From NCBI GenBank assembly GCA_903813345.2, contig CAIIXF020000007.1, forward strand, positions 1,431,730-1,495,729: a stretch of DNA of 64,000 bases, given 5' to 3'. Made by a program: the position numbers and the translations under genes. Source of the stretch: Owenia fusiformis (lineage: Eukaryota; Annelida; Polychaeta; Sabellida; Oweniidae). Under the pieces are notes generated by a model that was given only the letters and a program-made list of their open reading frames with translations, had not been told where the DNA came from and ran no database searches. Each line of letters starts with the position of its first letter. Position 1 is the first letter of the stretch. This document shows, one piece after another, positions 32,531 to 46,000 of the stretch.

Positions 32531-33161
32531 ACATGTCGATTATTTAAATATGACATCAGTTTGACTGAATTTTTAATGACGTAAATCAAGATTATATCTA
32601 CTCGCATCTAGTCTATTGAATTGAAAGCAGAAGGTATCATAGCCAATCCAACTTACAAATGTTATATAAAACTGAAATACTTGTATTTATATTATGTATA
32701 TTTATTACTCTGTGTAAAATAATATCAATATACAGCAGTTACAAATTGTGTAAAGTTCAGGACGGATAATGCTTATTTTACTATAATATCACATTTCAGT
32801 TGTATGGTTTTGTAATCTAATTAGTATCACATCATTGTTTAGTAGCAGCATATTCAATATGTCCATAAATAAATATTAACACTTATTTACATTGAAATTT
32901 AATAAAACAAATGTACAAAATGCATGGAGAAATAAAACCTTAATAATTTACTTAATTACATTGAAGTAAAAATGTGAATACAGATGTAAGTTTTGTATGC
33001 TTAATAATTAATACACATTTATTACATTTAATACAAATAATTACTGTTGATATTCTGAACTGGACGGAATTATTTAATACTGAGATCTGATAGTGTTGCT
33101 ACAGCTTAACACCTGTTGCCATGACGACAAAAGTCAAAAGTCAAATAAAGTTGTCTATTGG
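32531..33161. other. Intergenic / 3' flank of the DNHD1-like gene
   Basis: AT-rich, no ORF or repeat recognised apart from the candidate poly(A) signal. Confidence 0.6.
33018..33023 (-). promoter_or_regulatory. Candidate polyadenylation signal of the DNHD1-like gene
   Basis: AATAAA on the minus strand, about 140 bases after the stop codon at 33162. The region is AT-rich, so the hexamer alone is weak evidence. Confidence 0.3.
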
Positions 33162-34001
33162 TTAGACAGTTGGTTGAGGAGTGTCCTCTTCAGGTGGTGG
33201 GGTGGGACCATCTTGTATGCTGACACTGGGTGAGCGTGGACTGGGGGGTAAGCTTGTACTCCTGGGTAAACTGGCATCAAGGGGCAGGCTAACACTGCGA
33301 GGCTGACTGGCACTTTGTGGCAGACTCGTGCTCCTTGGCAGGCTCATACTTTGTAATAGACTATTACTTCTCGGTAGGGTTGCACTCTGAGGTAAGCTAG
33401 TACTTTGTGGGAGACTAGTACTCCGTGGTAAGCTAGTGCTACGTGGTAGACTAGTACTCCGAGCTGGTGTGTGAGGAGTGGTAACAGGAACATTAGGACT
33501 ATCTGTACCAACATTAGGACTTGAGCTGAGCCCTATATCAACCTGTGGGCTAGCAGCAACAGGTTCAATGTCATCATCTTCCTCATTTTCATCATTTCCC
33601 TCATCATCATTTTCACAATCTTCCTCAACTATTTGTTCATGTGGTTCAAAAGGTGGCACCACTGACACCAAATACACCCTCTTCTGTGCCCATATTGATG
33701 TATCTACAGTGCTAGGCAAGGATATATGGGTAACTGCATTCTTTGTTAACAATGTTGCTGAATTGTTCCCAAGATATAATGGACAAGAGAATTGCGAGTA
33801 TTTTAATTTCTTTTTATCAGTTCTGGTATTGTCAACAGGTTTCAGCCATAGTACTGGCATCTTGTGTGCTTTTGGGTTGCCTTTATTGTTCTCTTTAAGA
33901 CATGATCTGCCAGTATCCCATAATGCATTATGAAGGTGCAGACCAGTGATGTATACTCCCTCTATTGGTGGACTCGAAGGTTGAATGTCTGATGGCAACC
34001 A
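33162..34001 (-). CDS. DNHD1: DNHD1-like last coding exon with heptad-repeat tail
   Basis: 279 codons and a TAA stop. The first 110 finish the dynein C-terminal domain (PIEGVYITGLHLHNALWD, then SQFSCPLYLGN). An acidic stretch follows (EEDCENDDEGNDENEEDDD). The last 110 residues hold about 12 to 14 copies of a seven-residue motif close to LPRSTS(L), encoded by a 21-bp coding minisatellite (about 33240-33470). Such a tail is not part of motor dyneins. The repeated serines after Arg suggest possible phosphorylation or 14-3-3-type docking, which is inference. Confidence 0.9.
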   Translation of the reverse strand, partial: WLPSDIQPSSPPIEGVYITGLHLHNALWDTGRSCLKENNKGNPKAHKMPVLWLKPVDNTRTDKKKLKYSQFSCPLYLGNNSATLLTKNAVTHISLPSTVDTSIWAQKRVYLVSVVPPFEPHEQIVEEDCENDDEGNDENEEDDDIEPVAASPQVDIGLSSSPNVGTDSPNVPVTTPHTPARSTSLPRSTSLPRSTSLPQSTSLPQSATLPRSNSLLQSMSLPRSTSLPQSASQPRSVSLPLDASLPRSTSLPPSPRSPSVSIQDGPTPPPEEDTPQPTV

Positions 34002-37000
34002 CTGAAACAACAAAGTGACAATATTTGTTAGAAATGCTAATCAGGCCCTCTATTCAGGCAATCATGTGGAACAGAATGCAATTGTCAATCAATCAAGTTC
34101 ATAATAATAGAAAGCTCTTTAGATTTCATAAATCGAAAATGCAATGTGCTAACACCTTCAAAAACAAATATTCCTGTTTCAGTATTGCAGCTCTGGTGAT
34201 ATGACTCACTTTGACACGATACATTGCTTGAGCCCTGATGCATGAGCAAGACAATGTATATACACATAAGTCTTCAGTAGAAAGTTACCAAGTTACCTGA
34301 TAATCCAGAGTGAAGCTCTCCAACTGCATGAACTGTTTTCTGGCATGCGTTTGTAGAACAGCCTGGACAAATCTATCTGGTCTGTGAAACACAGACATGT
34401 TGTACGTGTTTGGGCGTGTACTCTCTGAGATATAGCTTGACAGTAGTCCTATTGATGTGTGCAGACCTTGAATCCAATCAATGAGATCGAGGGAGAGAGG
34501 GAATGTATAATGGCTCCAGGCAGTTGGGATTTTGTACTGACTGATTTCTTTAAGTGTGTTGTTAAGATCAGGTGCCAAGGCGATATCACCACGTGCTGCA
34601 TACAACAACAGCGCAATCTGAGACTGAATGAATTCTGTCTGAGCCTGGTAGCTCTGGACCTCATAGTGGAAGAACAGATCCAAGGGGTAGAGCTGGTCCT
34701 TGCTGGTACGGGGTAGAGCAGGGAATTCCTCTAGCATGTTGTTAATAGATTGCAGCAAGTCATATGTTGGCTTCATGTCTGTATGTGCCATTCTCTCCAA
34801 AGTCTCATAAGACCCATCAACAGCAATCATGTCCTCAGTTAGACATCTGCAAAACATAATACAATTAAATTGAATAGGGCTATTTGAATGATACGTGACA
34901 AGATATTCATTGTAATTCCACAATGAGATATATGAAAGCTACAGATACCACAAACAAACAAAAATCCAGTTCACAATTCCATTCATGACAGGATACAGCT
35001 GACATTCTAATTCACATATTACATGACATGTACATCTAAATTCCAACATATTTAAAGTGAAACAGTTACTGTGTTCATCAAAAGAAAGACCCCTGAATGT
35101 GTACTAGAAATCTTAAATGGAATTTTCACTTCACCTGCTCTTCTCCTCATTCAGCTCTCTATCTGCTGTGCTAGGAAGACCAGAAGTTGTAGCATTCACC
35201 TCAACTATCTTCTCTAGTTTTGTTTCTAAGGGGTCTTCTTCATTCTGTAGCAGATGATACAAAAGACCAGAGACCCCCTGAGACATCCTTGGTAACTAAT
35301 AAAGAAAGCAATTTATAGATTTCATAATGAGATTCACAAATTCCACAGGTAACTTTAACTAAGTAGTTTTCAAGAACGATAGATACATTATCGTTGAAAA
35401 ATTAGAAAGGAAAACTATTCAAACTTAACCTAATTTCCTACTTACACTGGCGAGCTTTGTTGGCTCCAACATGACTAGTTTTACAAGAGATTCAACAACT
35501 GCCTGGTCACCTTTGTCAACACTATGGCCCTCGTAGATGTGGGATATAATATGTTCAATACCTGAAAGAATATGACCAATCCTACTGAACACGTCCCAAC
35601 AGTAACTGAAGCATACCCCATTTACTGTAAAGAAACCCCTCAATGGGGAAACCAGTTGGCACTTTTTGCTTCCTAATGCAGGGTTCGTTGAATACCTTAT
35701 CAATTGATAATGGCTATGACAATGGCTTGCATAGATTTCTTTCAACTACTCATAAAATTGACCTACTGAATAATGAAAATATCTTTTTTAAAATGATTTG
35801 GAAGTCGAAGATGCACATTTGTGTGTATCTATACTGGAATGGAAATTGCTATTGGAAAGGTGGGATAACCAGGGATTTAAATATTTTATACCTGTGTGTC
35901 CTTTACAGAACAGCTTTATTGTCTTCATGACTTCTATGATAGCACAGATGTCAAAATGCGACCAGTGGTGCTCTCTGGCGAATGAGCTTGTACTGAAGAT
36001 ACGTCTGTGGGAAAGGGTACTGTGTAACAGAGACAGGGGAAGAATATAATCCTTTTGGTAGGTATCCTGGAAGATGAACAACAAAACTGATGAATAGGGA
36101 GCATAGAGAATTGCGATTTCAAATTAAAGTAACATATTGGGAGCATAGATAAATGTGATTTTAAAGTTGTTTTCCTGAGTCAAAAATATGAAATTTTCTA
36201 AAATTTTGATCAAACTTACTTTAGTCATCTTAGTAATTAGACCCAAGTTTCTTAAAAAATTTGTATTGCAACTCCTTCATATGCTACATTCCTTCTGAAT
36301 CCTTGGGAAGCTGAGCAGTTTATGTCACAAGAAAGAAAGACAGACCTTTAATTTTATAAAAGTGATATTCCACACCTAAATGGAAAGATATGACCATACT
36401 AAAGTATACATACCCAGTCTTGCATTTCAGAGGCCAGCTCCCATTGGTTGAAAATATTGCTGACAGACTGGAAGTTACGCAAGATAGAACTCCTATAGTT
36501 GTTGGTAGTTTCAGTTGACACCTTCATCGCATGCTGCACGAGAATACCTGAAATAGACAATGCATGCATGGTAGTTAATTGCTATGAATGGGAATCTTTT
36601 TCTATGTAAATCAGTCTAAACATTGACTTTCATTGAATATTCATGTCACCTCAGAAAGGGAGACCTTTATACCCTGTACATGTAATTCAGACAAAGTAGC
36701 ACATTGAAGCAAAACATTGCTATATTTGCTAAATAAACTGAGCAATGGAATTAAAAGCTCAAGGAATGATGGTATCACAAGCTGAGAGAGCATACATACA
36801 GCAAGAAATAAAGGTAGATGTCACATTGGTAATTTTTTTATATATAATTATATAATTGGTAATTTTTTTTATATAGTTTCTACCTGGTATCTTATTGCCC
36901 ATATCTGCCCTCGTGGTCACAAACAGTCTGAATGTTAGCTTGACATCAGACTCAATGTTGACTTGACTCTTAGCAGAGGAAATGCGGGACTGTGTCTCTG

Positions 37001-40000
37001 TGGTATCATCTGGAATAGCCTCATCATCTACTTCTGGTACAGTGGCACCAAGAATGGTCTGAAACATTATGAATCTATGATAGCACATATTGATACATCC
37101 ATATATACAGGTATATACATACACATGTAAGGGCCAGGCTAGAAATCTATAGGCTGTCTACAAGTGATTATACATAACTTCTTTTCAAAAACGCAAACAC
37201 AGATTTTGATGTGATTCGGTATTCTTGTTATTAGGATGTCCTTCAATGTCATCTTCATTTGAATAATAGTGGTGAGCTTTAAAGAGAGAGGACGTCAGAT
37301 GAAAATCATCTGAATTAACAGAACATATCCACTGGAAGATATCTGGATCATTGCGGGGGATATCTTGATCATCAGCTTTATCACATTTTGCATGGCTATT
37401 TTCATCACCAATTTCATGGCTATGAGGATATCTTTATCATCATCTACATCATTCATTCCATGGCTATCTCTGGCGGATATCTACTTACTGTTTTCCTTGA
37501 CCTTGGGTTGGGGGTAGCAGTAATCCTGTCACCCTTAGGGCCCTCTATAATATCCTGTACGAAATAACATGGCACACTGTTAGCAATAACACAACATACT
37601 GTTATCTCACTGAAAAAACAGTTAAACCTTGAAAATATGAACACCATCAAAATTCAGCAATTTGGAGACCAAAGGAATACATGGAAAAGGCCCATTTTAA
37701 AGGCAATTCTCAAAAGAACACGAGGCCCATTTTTACAATGAGGCCGAAGAAGGTTCATTTTTAGCCCAAAAATTTGACCCCCAAGAGTTCTACTGATCAT
37801 GAAAGACAATTGTATATAAGGAAATGAATACTCCAAAATTGATTTATCATGAAACAAATGTCAAATGTTCTCCAGCTCCTATAAAACCACATTCTATAGG
37901 AGTTCATATATCAAAGGTGTCACTGTATTTTTCCAATCCAAATACTGCAATAGGTGAGGGTTAGTTATTAGGTCATCATCACATAAATATTTCACATGAA
38001 AATGTTAGACTTAAATAGATAATACAATATTATCCCAGAGGTCATAGTGTCAACCATATGACAGCCAGTAATATTTGAAGTATTTACATATAGGTGTATG
38101 ATATCCACAAAATACTGTTTATCAGCCGCATATGCGTTTGAGTATATTTTGAAAGTAGGTCATACATCACACAAACAATATAGAAATATAATTTATTTAT
38201 AATGTATTATCTATTCCCTCAGATATTAAGGTGAAACATGTAATCATGGGATAAAACAATATCAGATAATTTCCCAGGATATCATTTTATGGACTCATAA
38301 ATATCAAATATTCATTCTCTGTGCTTCATCATGGCAATATTTGATATCAACTCACCAATAAAAATGATATCACTCAAAATGATCTGGTATTTTATATACT
38401 AGCTCGTATTATATTTTTGAATGAATCATATAAACATTCAAACCACAAATGTTAAACATGAGATATGTCTCCAATAATAATTATGTAAGTTAAATTGAAT
38501 TGAAAGAAAATATATTTGTATTTTCAATTAACATTCAAATTTGAAATGATCAAACTCTTAAAATGAGTTAAAATAAACTTTAGATATAACAGAGAACTTT
38601 AGGCTGTTAAAAACTGTTATAAATTGTTTATATTGGAAACATATCCTTGCAGCTCAATCACTTGCATTTCTTAACAATTCCTTCACTTCACTTTCAAACC
38701 AAACAGAATACACATAAAGAGAAATAAATTGGCAAGTGGATGGAGGGGCATATTAATGTGAATGGGAGGTGTAACATAGGATCACACACAATACAATAAA
38801 ATGGTACTCAATGGGTGGGAGGGGGATCATACACATAATGTTAATTCTTACTCTTATAAGCTGGATCATGTCTGGAGTCCAGGTCTGCGCAAGATGAGCA
38901 TTCTCCAGTATGAGCCAGTTGCCAGTCTCCATACACTCCTGTATGGCATGTTTCACTAGCTCCATTTGGGTACGGACACCAAATGACACCACATGAACCC
39001 TGCCTTCCATGCCTCGCTGCTTGGCAAAACTTTGGATCTCCTGAGATGGGTTGACAAATGCATGACCTGGACAAAAACAGACATACAGTGTATGTAATGC
39101 TATTTCACCATAGAAATGAAAACAGGTGCTTGGCTGATAAATGACCATTTGAATCAGAGAAGACTGCTTCACCATCCAGTGACACAGCACATATTATGCA
39201 ATTTATCTTCAGAATTCAAATCTTCCAGCTAGTTATAATCAAATGTATATGGAAATGCACCTTAAAATAAATAGTAAATTCATATGTATCTTTCCAGAAA
39301 ATAAAAAATCTTCCTCAAATTCAAAACTCAAAGTGAACGACATTGTTAGTTTCTTATTAAAAGAGATGGCCATGTATTCTACCTTGTGTGCTCCTGTGTT
39401 CTGGAGCAGAATGTACATTACTGGGAAGTATGAGAATAACTGGTACAGATCTGTCCATATAGGAGTAGACTTCAGGGAGACTGTAGTGGTCGGGTTGAAC
39501 CAGGACTCCCCCAAGTTCATACAGAACCAAGGCACGGCAGACTTCTGAGAGCTAAAATAAACAATATTAGACATCATCAAAAATCAACATTTTTAAAATG
39601 AGATTAATATAACCAAGTTTGGTTTGAAATCAGGAGAAGCCTACAGAAAAAATTCTAAACTTTAAATTTCCTAATGATAGAATATTACCCTTTGGGGATA
39701 GCAAACTCTCCATACGATACACTTCTGGAAGACTGTCAACTTGAGGAAGTTGTCTTCTGGTACAACATTCATTAGAGCCACTGGGTACTGAAATAAAGGC
39801 AGAAAGGGTGAATTAAGCATTTTTAGTAGGGAAAGTATAGACTGCAAAAATGATGTTATTTTACTAAAATATGTTGGTATGTTTATATTTTACTCTCTAT
39901 TTACACATTTTCTAAAATTACAATAACTTTTTTCCGTAATGAACAAACTACATCCCCTCAACACTCTCATATGAATATGTAATAACAATCCTTTATGAGT

Positions 40001-43000
40001 TACATGCTACTTATTACAGGTTGCATATAATTTAGACTGGACTTTTAGATCATTGTTACATGGACATGTTGGAGAGATATAATGAAGAGTACCTGGAAGT
40101 ATTCCAGCCACTCAGCACTGTGTTTAGTGAGGGACTCTCTGAGACCCCTGAAGACAGCTACAGTCATCTCTAGTGCAGTGCAGTCAGACCAAGCCTACAA
40201 ATAACATAATTGTGTAGTGTACCAAATTCTACAGGGTGGCCAAAAATGTTAATCTTATCATATTATATTAAATTCAGAATGGGCAACATTTTTTGGCCCC
40301 CTATATCTCATACTTATAATTGTAAGCATTTCCATTTTATTTCTTCAAACTGTTGACTGTTGTTTAAAAAATATACTAGTAGATATAATTACTTTAATTT
40401 AGGTTTGAGAATTTCTCATGGTAACTAACCTGTCTTGACATCCATTGAGGTTTATATTCAAACTCTATGTTCTCCATAATATCTTGAGAGTTGGTACTGT
40501 TTACAAACAAGTCTATGTCTTTGAATGTAATCTGTCCTTGCATCTTCATCCGCTCCATCGTCACCAGCAGGGTGAACAGCTGGAAGTGCTGCTCAAACAT
40601 CATGATCCCGACATACTTGAATACAGCACTTGTGGTGACATCTATCAGCTCCTGTGCGCGAGCTTTCGCAGCTCCAGACCCACCTTTGCCACGGTTACGG
40701 CTTTTGATGGTATTTGCGAAAAGTTTCAAGAAAACATCAAATGTTATATGGTACAGTGGATTTAGGACACTCATCTTGCAGATTGTCTGGTATAACATTG
40801 CTCCATTTGTAGCCACAGATCTATAGGACTCACGCTTCTCCTCCAGTTGTTTGCGTAGATAAACAGTTTCCTCCACGACAGCTTTGTTTTTGCTGACATT
40901 ATCCTGGCATTCTATGAGAGCTGTCAGCATGGACTTGTCCTCCAGTAGGGGTCCCTCAAGTTGCAAAGTCTTCTGCATCACTACCTCCTGAAGTAAACAA
41001 AGTTAAAAACAGAGTTCATAAATAAGGTGGTAACTGCTATCAGTTGACATGACTATTACATGCTAACACACAACAATATTGACGTGACTGCTATATGTTG
41101 ACATGACTGATACAAGTTCACATGACTGATATATGATGACATGATGATTACTAGTTGTTCTGATACTTGTTGATATCAACGGATATGTTTGAGACGACTG
41201 AAATGTGTTGACACGACTGTTTGAACTGACAATTTAAATCACTGATATGAAATGCCATGAAACAATCAAGCTACACAATAACAATAAGCATGCAGTCCAT
41301 TAGGAATATTTAAATTAAATTCTCATTCTATTGTTTCCATAGACATGAAGGACATGACTAACTTTGTATGAATAGAGCTCATGTTACAACGAGTCATGCT
41401 TTTATTTAGTCCCTTTGTATTAATATTCTCAATGAAATGATCATATCCACTTAGGGAATACCTACTCTATTGTCTCCAGATCATAATTCAACAGTTGGCA
41501 CACACATTTAATTAAATCAAGTACTTCCTTTACTAGGCCCACACAAAAGTGTGTCCTTTCAGTCCATTATAACCATTGTTAAACACTCTATTGTTAATTG
41601 TGTTAATTGTTCTCCTGTGGTATAAATCAAACAACCGCCATGATCGGTTATCCCAGGGCGGTTATCCTAATAGAAACAGAGTACATACTACAAACTATGC
41701 AGATAAAGCTCTCTTTAGAAAAGCAAAATTATTGGAAAAAGTAAGAATTGATGAGTGACTGATGCAGCACAAGAAAATATAATTCAGGCAAAACAAGCAA
41801 GAGTAGCCTGGGGCAGCTTAATGTTGATAATAGGGAGTTTAAGCTTGCAATGTTTTGCACAACCTAAACGTGTACGGAAAATACTTAAGCGATGCATTTG
41901 TTTTGGCGATTGGTCATAAGTATAGGTAGGTGTTTCGGTTTGATATGTAACTTTAAACTCCCTATTTAAAAAATATTCAGCTATAATTGAGCAGAACAGA
42001 GAGTCAGTCAGATGATTCAGAGATGACAATATACCTATAATCCTATCTCAGAGGCAGTGATAGGTTAACTAACATTGTGGAAGGACGTCCAATGGATTCT
42101 TGTTCAAAATCTAACAATTTTCTGTGAGTTCTTCAAATTTTCTTCAAAAATTAGCAAGTCTCTCCATTGGAAGAAGAGGAAAGGCTGCCTGCTGTATTGA
42201 TAAAATTTTAATCTACAATAAAACCTGTATGAGTGGAACATATTTGGTACCTCAAAATAGAATTCCACTTTACGGCTGTTGTCAGACATACAGGGTGGGC
42301 CAATAAAAATTGGAACATTTTTCTATTTACTCAATTTTCTTCATTATTGCAGTTCAGTCTACAAAAATTCAGATAATGGTAAAATGCTCATTTGTGAAAA
42401 TGTTAAAGATAAAAATATGCATGTATGATTATTTTTGGCTTGTCATGGTCATGATCTGTATACTGCGTGCGTCATGAAAAATTTCCAAATTTTCTCTGCT
42501 TGAGACATCATTGCTGAGAATACAGTATCTCATACCATACAATATATGCCCTTCAAATGGTTTCAACACAATTTCCATCAATTAAAACAAATGTAGTTAT
42601 CTCAAGGAGAAGCTAGACATGTCTCCTTTGGATAATATAGCTTAACTGACCTCAGTTTTTTTTTCTAAACTGGCACAATATGTCTCAAACCTATAATTTA
42701 AGCCATGCGTGACTGTCAAATACAGCTCAGACTGATTGTTCAGGTTGGCGGAAGACATGTTCAGTAATTAAATCATATGTACACAGGCTGTTGACAATGA
42801 ATTGTTTTTCAATCTCCCTAAAGTATTGAAGATAATACATGACTAACAAATATGTTACAATAGATGGTAAACTGTTCCGATTTTTTTTACTTAACGCTAG
42901 GGTTTCCTGAAGCTCCACACACCTGAACAATCAGTCTGAGCTATATTTGACAGTCATACATGGCTTAAATGACAGGTTTTGAGACATATTGTGCCAGTTT

Positions 43001-46000
43001 TGAAAAAAATTGAGGTCAGTTAAGCTATATTATCCATGGGGAGACATGTCTTGCTTCTCCTAGTGATAACTACATTTGTTTTAATTGATGGAAATTGTGT
43101 TGAGACCATTTGAAGGGTACATATTGTATGGTATAAAAGATACTGTGTTTTCAGCAGTGATGTTTCAAGCTGGGAAAATTTGGAAATTTTTCATGACACA
43201 CGCAGAATACAGATCATGAACATGACAAGCCAAAAATAACCATACATTCATATTTTTATCTCTAACATTTTCACAAATTAGCATTTTACCATTATCTGAA
43301 TTTTTGTAGACTGAACTGCAATAATAAAGAAAAGTGAGTAAATAGAAAAATGTTCCAATTTTTATTGGCCCACCCTGTATAGTTGACTAATTCAGATATA
43401 GATAAAATAATATTATGTAGTATCAATACAGTGTCAGTAAATACATCCATCAAACACCAGTTAGTGTTGAAGGGAAACAAGTAGAATTTCTTCACTGTAT
43501 CATGAGTAGGTGTCTCCGTATTTTGAAAAATGGTATTTCGGCCCTTAACCTAGCTGTGTGCTTCAACTAAGTGACTAATATTGTGAAACAAGACACTCGA
43601 AAGATGTTTTTCCAACTGATCCTCTTACACCTTTACATAAATGTCAACTCCATAGAAGCAATCATGGCTCCACCTTTTGCACATTGGGACATGATTGCAA
43701 CAACAGATTCCCCTCAACGTTGCAACGATTTCACAAGACGCTCTTGTGACAGAAGATGTGCGGCATCACCAGCTACACATAGCAACCAATACTTCTACTG
43801 CAACTGCGACGTGCTTTGTGTTGAATTTGGAGACTGTTGCCATGATTATCAAGAACAATGTAAACCTGACTATATCCGTGGCAGTGTTACGTCCAACACA
43901 TCGACAACTTCATGTAAGATGATATCAAAGGCACTGGGTGTGTATGTTGTATCGGCATGTCCAGAAGAAAAACTCGTCGACAATATAACAATTGAATTAT
44001 GTGAGAATCCTAATCATGATGATATACTTGGCATCACACCAGTTATGGACAATCAGACAGGTGTACACTATGAAAACATATATTGTGCTATGTGCAATGG
44101 TGTCCAAAATGTTACATTTTGGCAATCTAAAGTCTACTGCATGAATGATGCATTCCCTGAAGACCTTGATGAAATCATCATCAGTAAAAACAAGTTATGG
44201 GACATAGTTAAGAACAATGATCAATGTTCGATCAATTTCACCATGAGTGATCAGATTCAACACCACAATATACCACCCAGGTCCTGTTTCAAACTTGCTG
44301 AAAACTACCAAGATGAATGCAGCAGAAACCCCAATGCTACACTAGCAAATATGTGTAGGGACGAAGGGTTTGCACCAGTGTTTGTGACATCAGTTGAAAG
44401 AAAGGAAGCAGTAATGTTTCCGAACTTCCCGTGTGCGCTGTGTGCAAACACTGACAAGAACCTAATTGAATGCAGTCCTCTGTCAGACAAGGATGTTCAA
44501 GATGATACGTCTGGTGGTTTAATGGATGAAGCTGTATTTTTCTCATATGAGTTACTAATCAAAGGGGAGAATCTGAATGAAGTGAAATATCAACACAAAA
44601 GCATTTTGAATGGTGTTGACAGGTTGGGAGCGTTCACAGAGACTTGTTTTAACGTTAGAGAAGGCTGCCGTGTTGTCTCATGCCCATTATACTACACACA
44701 AGATGGTGATAGATGCACTTTCAGTGGGGATATCTTTCAACTGAATGTATCTTTAAGCTCTGGTCCACTGTCATGGCGACACTATAGCAACAGTAAGCTA
44801 AATAGTCTGCGAGTTCTCCCATTTAAGAGTGACATCCTGAATTACATGTTTGAGGATATTCCGATACTTGGACAACCAATGATTGACTTGAATTCAGGGT
44901 GTTCAGAACAACCAACAGAGACAAGAACACAAGAGAACTATGGCTATTGCGACTACTTCGTAACACTCAATGTGAAGGTACCGAAATCTTTTAATATCAA
45001 ACAGCAGATCATCATGATTGGCTTTCATGTAAACCAATTACAAAGATCTATGAAGGTGATCGCTTCACAAGAGTTCATCCTTCACCATTTTGCTCAACGT
45101 AAAATAGAGCCTCCGAATGAAACAATTCTGAATCTAAACCCAGGAACTGATATCAAGGAATCTGATGATGCAAAAAATGGCTCAGTACATGTCTTTCATC
45201 AGACAAATAAAACTCAAAGAGAAACTGCAACTTCCAGTTGCAGAAATGCAGGAGGCATGTTTGGAATCATTTTTGGGACTTTACTTTGCTTCTTAATTGC
45301 GTCCAATGTTCATTAAGTAGACTTAATTCGAAATTCGACTTAATTCGAAATAGAGTTCATTAACTCTTTTTTGACTGTCTCTTAAAAACCGAGGAACATT
45401 TAAAACTATAGAGAAAAGGTCTATTTTTCTCAATAAGGGGAAAAACAATACCCATGAAGTAGTTTTCTTCAACTAGTAAGGCTCAATTTTTAGACAGTTT
45501 AGAGCTTTTAGAAGATCGGGTCAGGGCATAGTTACAACTGATCAGTTGCTGCTAGTGTTATTGACATTATACAATGACAAAATGCATTTGCAAGTGTAAC
45601 CTATTGTTACAGACCCCAATGCTGAACATAGGAAAAATATTCACATTGAGAGGTGTTCCGATATCTCCCAAACACAGGACTCTAGGCATCATCCAATGTT
45701 CTCTGATGACACTCTGAATGAAGGAACATTGTGGAAGATGTCTAGAGCTGCATTCACATTGAGAGGTGTTCCCATATCTCCCAGACACAGGACTCTAGGC
45801 ATCATCCAATGTTCTCTGATGACACTCTGAATGAAGGAACATTGTGGAAGATGTCTAGAGCTGCATTCACATTGAGAGGTGTTCCCATATCTCCCAGACA
45901 CAGGACTCTAGGCATCATCCAATGTTCTCTGATGACACTCTGAATGAAGGAACATTGTGGAAGATGTCTAGAGCTGCATTCACATTGAGAGGTGTTCCCA

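Noticed and set aside
33478-33933. 151-codon plus-strand ORF
   Set aside because: It is the complement of the DNHD1-like last exon, which has clear family motifs on the minus strand.
41576-41758. 60-codon ORF with hydrophobic start and basic tail
   Set aside because: It has no ATG at the frame start, no homology I know, and lies in an intron.
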